Shown: positions 14,507 through 16,273 of the stretch, piece by piece
How the letters are laid out: each line of letters starts with the position of its first letter
How positions within the stretch are numbered: position 1 is the stretch's first letter
Assembly (NCBI RefSeq): GCF_938040765.1
Contig: NZ_CALIAA010000301.1
Span: 1 to 16,273 of the forward strand
DNA: 16,273 nt
DNA from: an uncultured Fretibacterium sp.
GTDB taxonomy: Bacteria > Synergistota > Synergistia > Synergistales > Aminobacteriaceae
Direction: 5' to 3'
Notes under the pieces: model-generated
What the model was told of the DNA's origin: nothing
The model's input: only the letters and a program-made list of their open reading frames with translations
The model's database searches: none
Position numbers and translations under genes: made by a program

Positions 14507-15388
14507 ATGCGCTGCGGCGTGGTCGCCCTGGCCGGGCGGCCCAACGTCGGCAAGTCCTCGCTGGTCAACGCGCTGCTGCGCGCCCGCGCGGCGATCGTCT
14601 CCCCGAAGCCCCAGACGACCCGCAACGCGATTCGCTGCATCTACAACGACGAACGCGCCCAGATCGTCTTCACGGACACGCCGGGGCTGCACCGGCCCAG
14701 GGACCGGCTTGGTCGTTCCCTGACGGACGCGGCCGAGGACGCGTTTGCCGAGGCCGACGCCGTCTGCTGGCTGGTCGAGGCGGGGGACCGCAGGCTGAGG
14801 GACGAGGACGCCGAGGTACTGAGGGCGCTCTCCGTCGTCTCCCGGCCGATTGTGCTGGTGGTGAACAAGGCCGACGCACACGACCCCGGCGGGGCTCTGG
14901 AGCTCTACGGATCCAGGCTTCCCTTCGCCGGGCGCATCGCCGTCTCCGCGCGCAGGGGGCGCAACCTCGACGCCCTGATCGACCTTCTGCTGCCGCTCCT
15001 GCCCGAGGGGACGCCGTGGTACGACCCCGACATCCTGATCGACGGCACGGAGCGCTTCATGGCGTCCGAGGTCATCCGCGGGCGCGTGCTGGCGTTGCTG
15101 CGGGACGAGGTTCCCCACTGCGTCGCGGTGGAGATCGACGAGTACAAGAGCCCGGAGGAGTACCCCGAGCGGAAGCGGCTCTACATCCGGGCGTCCCTGA
15201 TCGTGGAGACGGCGGGGCAGAAGGCCATCCTGATCGGGGCCGGAGGGGCGATGCTGAAGCGGATCGGAGAAACCGCACGGCTGGAGCTGGAGGAACTCAC
15301 CGGCCACCCGGTCTATCTGGACCTGTGGGTGAAGGTGTCCCCGCATTGGAGGCAGTCGGAGCCCGTGCTGCGCCGCCTTGGACTCTGA
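14507..15388 (+). CDS. era: Ribosome-associated GTPase Era
   Basis: Era binds the 3' end of 16S rRNA and drives 30S maturation. GTPase motifs are G1 GRPNVGKS (10-17), G2 QTTR (36-39), G3 DTPG (57-60), G4 NKAD (120-123) and G5 SAR (147-149). The C-terminal KH domain has EYPERKRLYIRA (218-229) and the GxxG loop region GAGGAMLKRIG (244-254), ending in WVKVSPHWR. The length of 293 is normal. ATG 14507 follows AGGGGGA at about 10 nt. A TTG at 14474 overlapping the cdd stop (TTGA) is a possible alternative that would add 11 residues, with GGGAG 3 nt upstream. Together with YbeY and PhoH it makes this stretch a ribosome and RNA maturation group. Confidence 0.96.
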   Translation: MRCGVVALAGRPNVGKSSLVNALLRARAAIVSPKPQTTRNAIRCIYNDERAQIVFTDTPGLHRPRDRLGRSLTDAAEDAFAEADAVCWLVEAGDRRLRDEDAEVLRALSVVSRPIVLVVNKADAHDPGGALELYGSRLPFAGRIAVSARRGRNLDALIDLLLPLLPEGTPWYDPDILIDGTERFMASEVIRGRVLALLRDEVPHCVAVEIDEYKSPEEYPERKRLYIRASLIVETAGQKAILIGAGGAMLKRIGETARLELEELTGHPVYLDLWVKVSPHWRQSEPVLRRLGL

Positions 15389-15406
15389 CCCGCGATTCCC
15401 CTCGAT

Positions 15407-15434
15407 GGGGCGCAGGCCGGGGGCAGCGCCCCCG
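15407..15434. repeat. Overlapping GC hairpins between era and recO
   Basis: Two mutually exclusive stems are visible in the 89-bp era-recO gap. One is CGGGGGC (15418-15424) with GCCCCCG (15428-15434), loop AGC. The other is GGGGCGC (15407-15413) with GCGCCCC (15426-15432), loop 12 nt. No U-tract follows, so termination is unlikely to be complete. They could attenuate recO expression or stabilise the upstream mRNA end. Confidence 0.4.
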
Positions 15435-15477
15435 ATGTGGTTTCAAGGGTAATCGAGTGCCCTGAGGAGGGATGGGG

Positions 15478-16218
15478 ATGTCGCGTCAGGGCCTGGATGC
15501 CGCCTCGGGCGTGGTGCTCTCGCGTTCCGTAGCGGGGGAGGGGGACCTCCTGCTCGCCCTCTTCCTCAAGGGCCGGGGGCTGGTCCGCGTCTCCGCGCGC
15601 GGGGCGGCGGGCGGGCGCGTCCGCTTCGGCGGCGGTACGGAGCCGCTCGTCTGGGGGGCCTTTCGGCTTCACCGGGGCCGGGGCGGCGGGGCCTACCTGA
15701 GCGCTGTGGACGTCGTTGACGGCATGATCCCCCTCAGGAGGCGACCGGAGGCGCTCCGCACGGCGGTCCGCTGGTCGAAGCTCCTGCTGCGCCACCTGAT
15801 GGCGGAGCATCCGGCGGACGACCTCCTGGCCAACCTCTACTGGAACATGCGCCTTCTGGGGACCCCCCGGGTTCTGCCGGAGGCGGTGGAGTGGCGTTTC
15901 CTGTGGCGCTGGCTCACGGCGTGGGGGCTCGCTCCCGACCTGACGCGCTGCGCCCGGTGCGGTCGCCCCGCCGTCCCGCTGTTCTGGACGGGCGAGGGGC
16001 TGGCCTGTGCGGCCTGCGGGCCCGGGGCCGGCAGGCCCCGGTTCTCGGGGGAGGAACTGTCGCTTTTGAGGCGGGCTGCGGGGGCGGATGTGCCCGGGGT
16101 GGAACGGTACGGAGAACTTGGGGAGCTCGACGGCTCGCGGGGGCTTTTTACCCTGGCCTCCCGATGCGTCGGGGGGCTCCTCTCTCAGGATATACGAGAC
16201 ATTGGTTACAGACGCTGA
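15478..16218 (+). CDS. recO: DNA repair protein RecO
   Basis: RecO works with RecR (and RecF) to load RecA on SSB-coated single-stranded DNA. This 246-residue protein has the N-terminal OB-fold pattern (GVVLSRSVAGEGDLLLALFLKGRGLVRVSARGA, residues about 11-44), a helical middle, and a C-terminal zinc finger C158-x2-C161...C177-x2-C180. It ends near the usual length of about 240. ATG 15478 is preferred because GAGGAGG lies 7 nt upstream; ATG 15472 lies only one base from that site. It is 89 bp after era, in the common era-recO order. The protein is Arg/Gly-rich around residues 41-71, as expected for GC-rich DNA. The identification rests on position plus domain pattern, since RecO is weakly conserved. 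Confidence 0.9.
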   Translation: MSRQGLDAASGVVLSRSVAGEGDLLLALFLKGRGLVRVSARGAAGGRVRFGGGTEPLVWGAFRLHRGRGGGAYLSAVDVVDGMIPLRRRPEALRTAVRWSKLLLRHLMAEHPADDLLANLYWNMRLLGTPRVLPEAVEWRFLWRWLTAWGLAPDLTRCARCGRPAVPLFWTGEGLACAACGPGAGRPRFSGEELSLLRRAAGADVPGVERYGELGELDGSRGLFTLASRCVGGLLSQDIRDIGYRR

Positions 16219-16273
16219 ATCGCTTGTAATAAGGTGCAAATCCTGCTTGCGTCGACAACGCGGCAACGGCGCC
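16219..16273. other. Short tail after recO, nothing assigned
   Basis: The last 55 bases have no assignable gene. A stretch GGTGCAAATCC recalls a tRNA T-arm, but the flanks do not pair. The downstream neighbour is cut off by the window edge. Confidence 0.4.

Noticed and set aside
16205..16273. Possible tRNA at the right edge (CTTGTAA and GGTGCAAATCC resemble anticodon-loop and T-arm pieces)
   Set aside because: The flanking bases do not form anticodon, T or acceptor stems, and the first part overlaps the end of recO.

Overview
The window is a high-GC bacterial chromosome segment. It carries ten confidently identified genes, two unrecognised genes, and short regulatory intergenic regions. I see no transposase, integrase, phage gene, CRISPR array or rRNA gene, and no convincing tRNA. 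The flagellar cap gene, the mazG / carboxyltransferase / phoH / 7TM-HD / ybeY / CorC-like / cdd / era / recO order and the GC-rich codon use suggest a motile anaerobe of the Synergistota type. That placement is inference from gene content and remembered gene order, not from a search.

Left part (about 43-3133, all minus strand). Reading leftwards from a divergent promoter region at about 3134-3387 come four genes: an unrecognised 193-residue protein; a polytopic flippase-like protein of the lysylphosphatidylglycerol-synthase transmembrane family, starting at TTG; an isoprenylcysteine-methyltransferase-like membrane protein overlapping it by 53 bp; and an unrecognised 196-residue protein with its own extended -10 promoter. 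The gap ahead of the flippase-like gene holds a three-copy 15-bp tandem repeat and a perfect 8-bp inverted repeat, neither explained by coding.

Middle (3388-6258, plus strand). A very large fliD (956 residues) encodes the flagellar filament cap. Its central part carries at least three diverged copies of a repeat. A sigma-28-like -10 box and a TATAAT box precede it, and a strong GC-rich stem-loop follows it.

Right part (6445-16218, all plus strand). This is a tightly packed housekeeping cluster: mazG (NTP pyrophosphohydrolase); a biotin-domain-less pyruvate/oxaloacetate carboxyltransferase; phoH; a PgpH-like 7TM-HD phosphohydrolase (c-di-AMP phosphodiesterase family) overlapping phoH; ybeY (16S rRNA maturation endonuclease); a CNNM/CBS/CorC-like membrane protein; cdd (cytidine deaminase); era (30S-assembly GTPase); and recO (recombinational repair). 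PhoH, YbeY and Era together form an RNA/ribosome maturation group, and the phoH-to-recO order is shared by many bacteria. An unexpected feature is a 20-bp tandem duplication exactly at the phoH translation start, which places a second ATG out of frame.

Most of the window is ordinary. The best second-look items are the phoH start duplication, the FliD repeat expansion, the repeats upstream of the flippase-like gene, the long perfect hairpin in the fliD divergent region, and the two unknown proteins.
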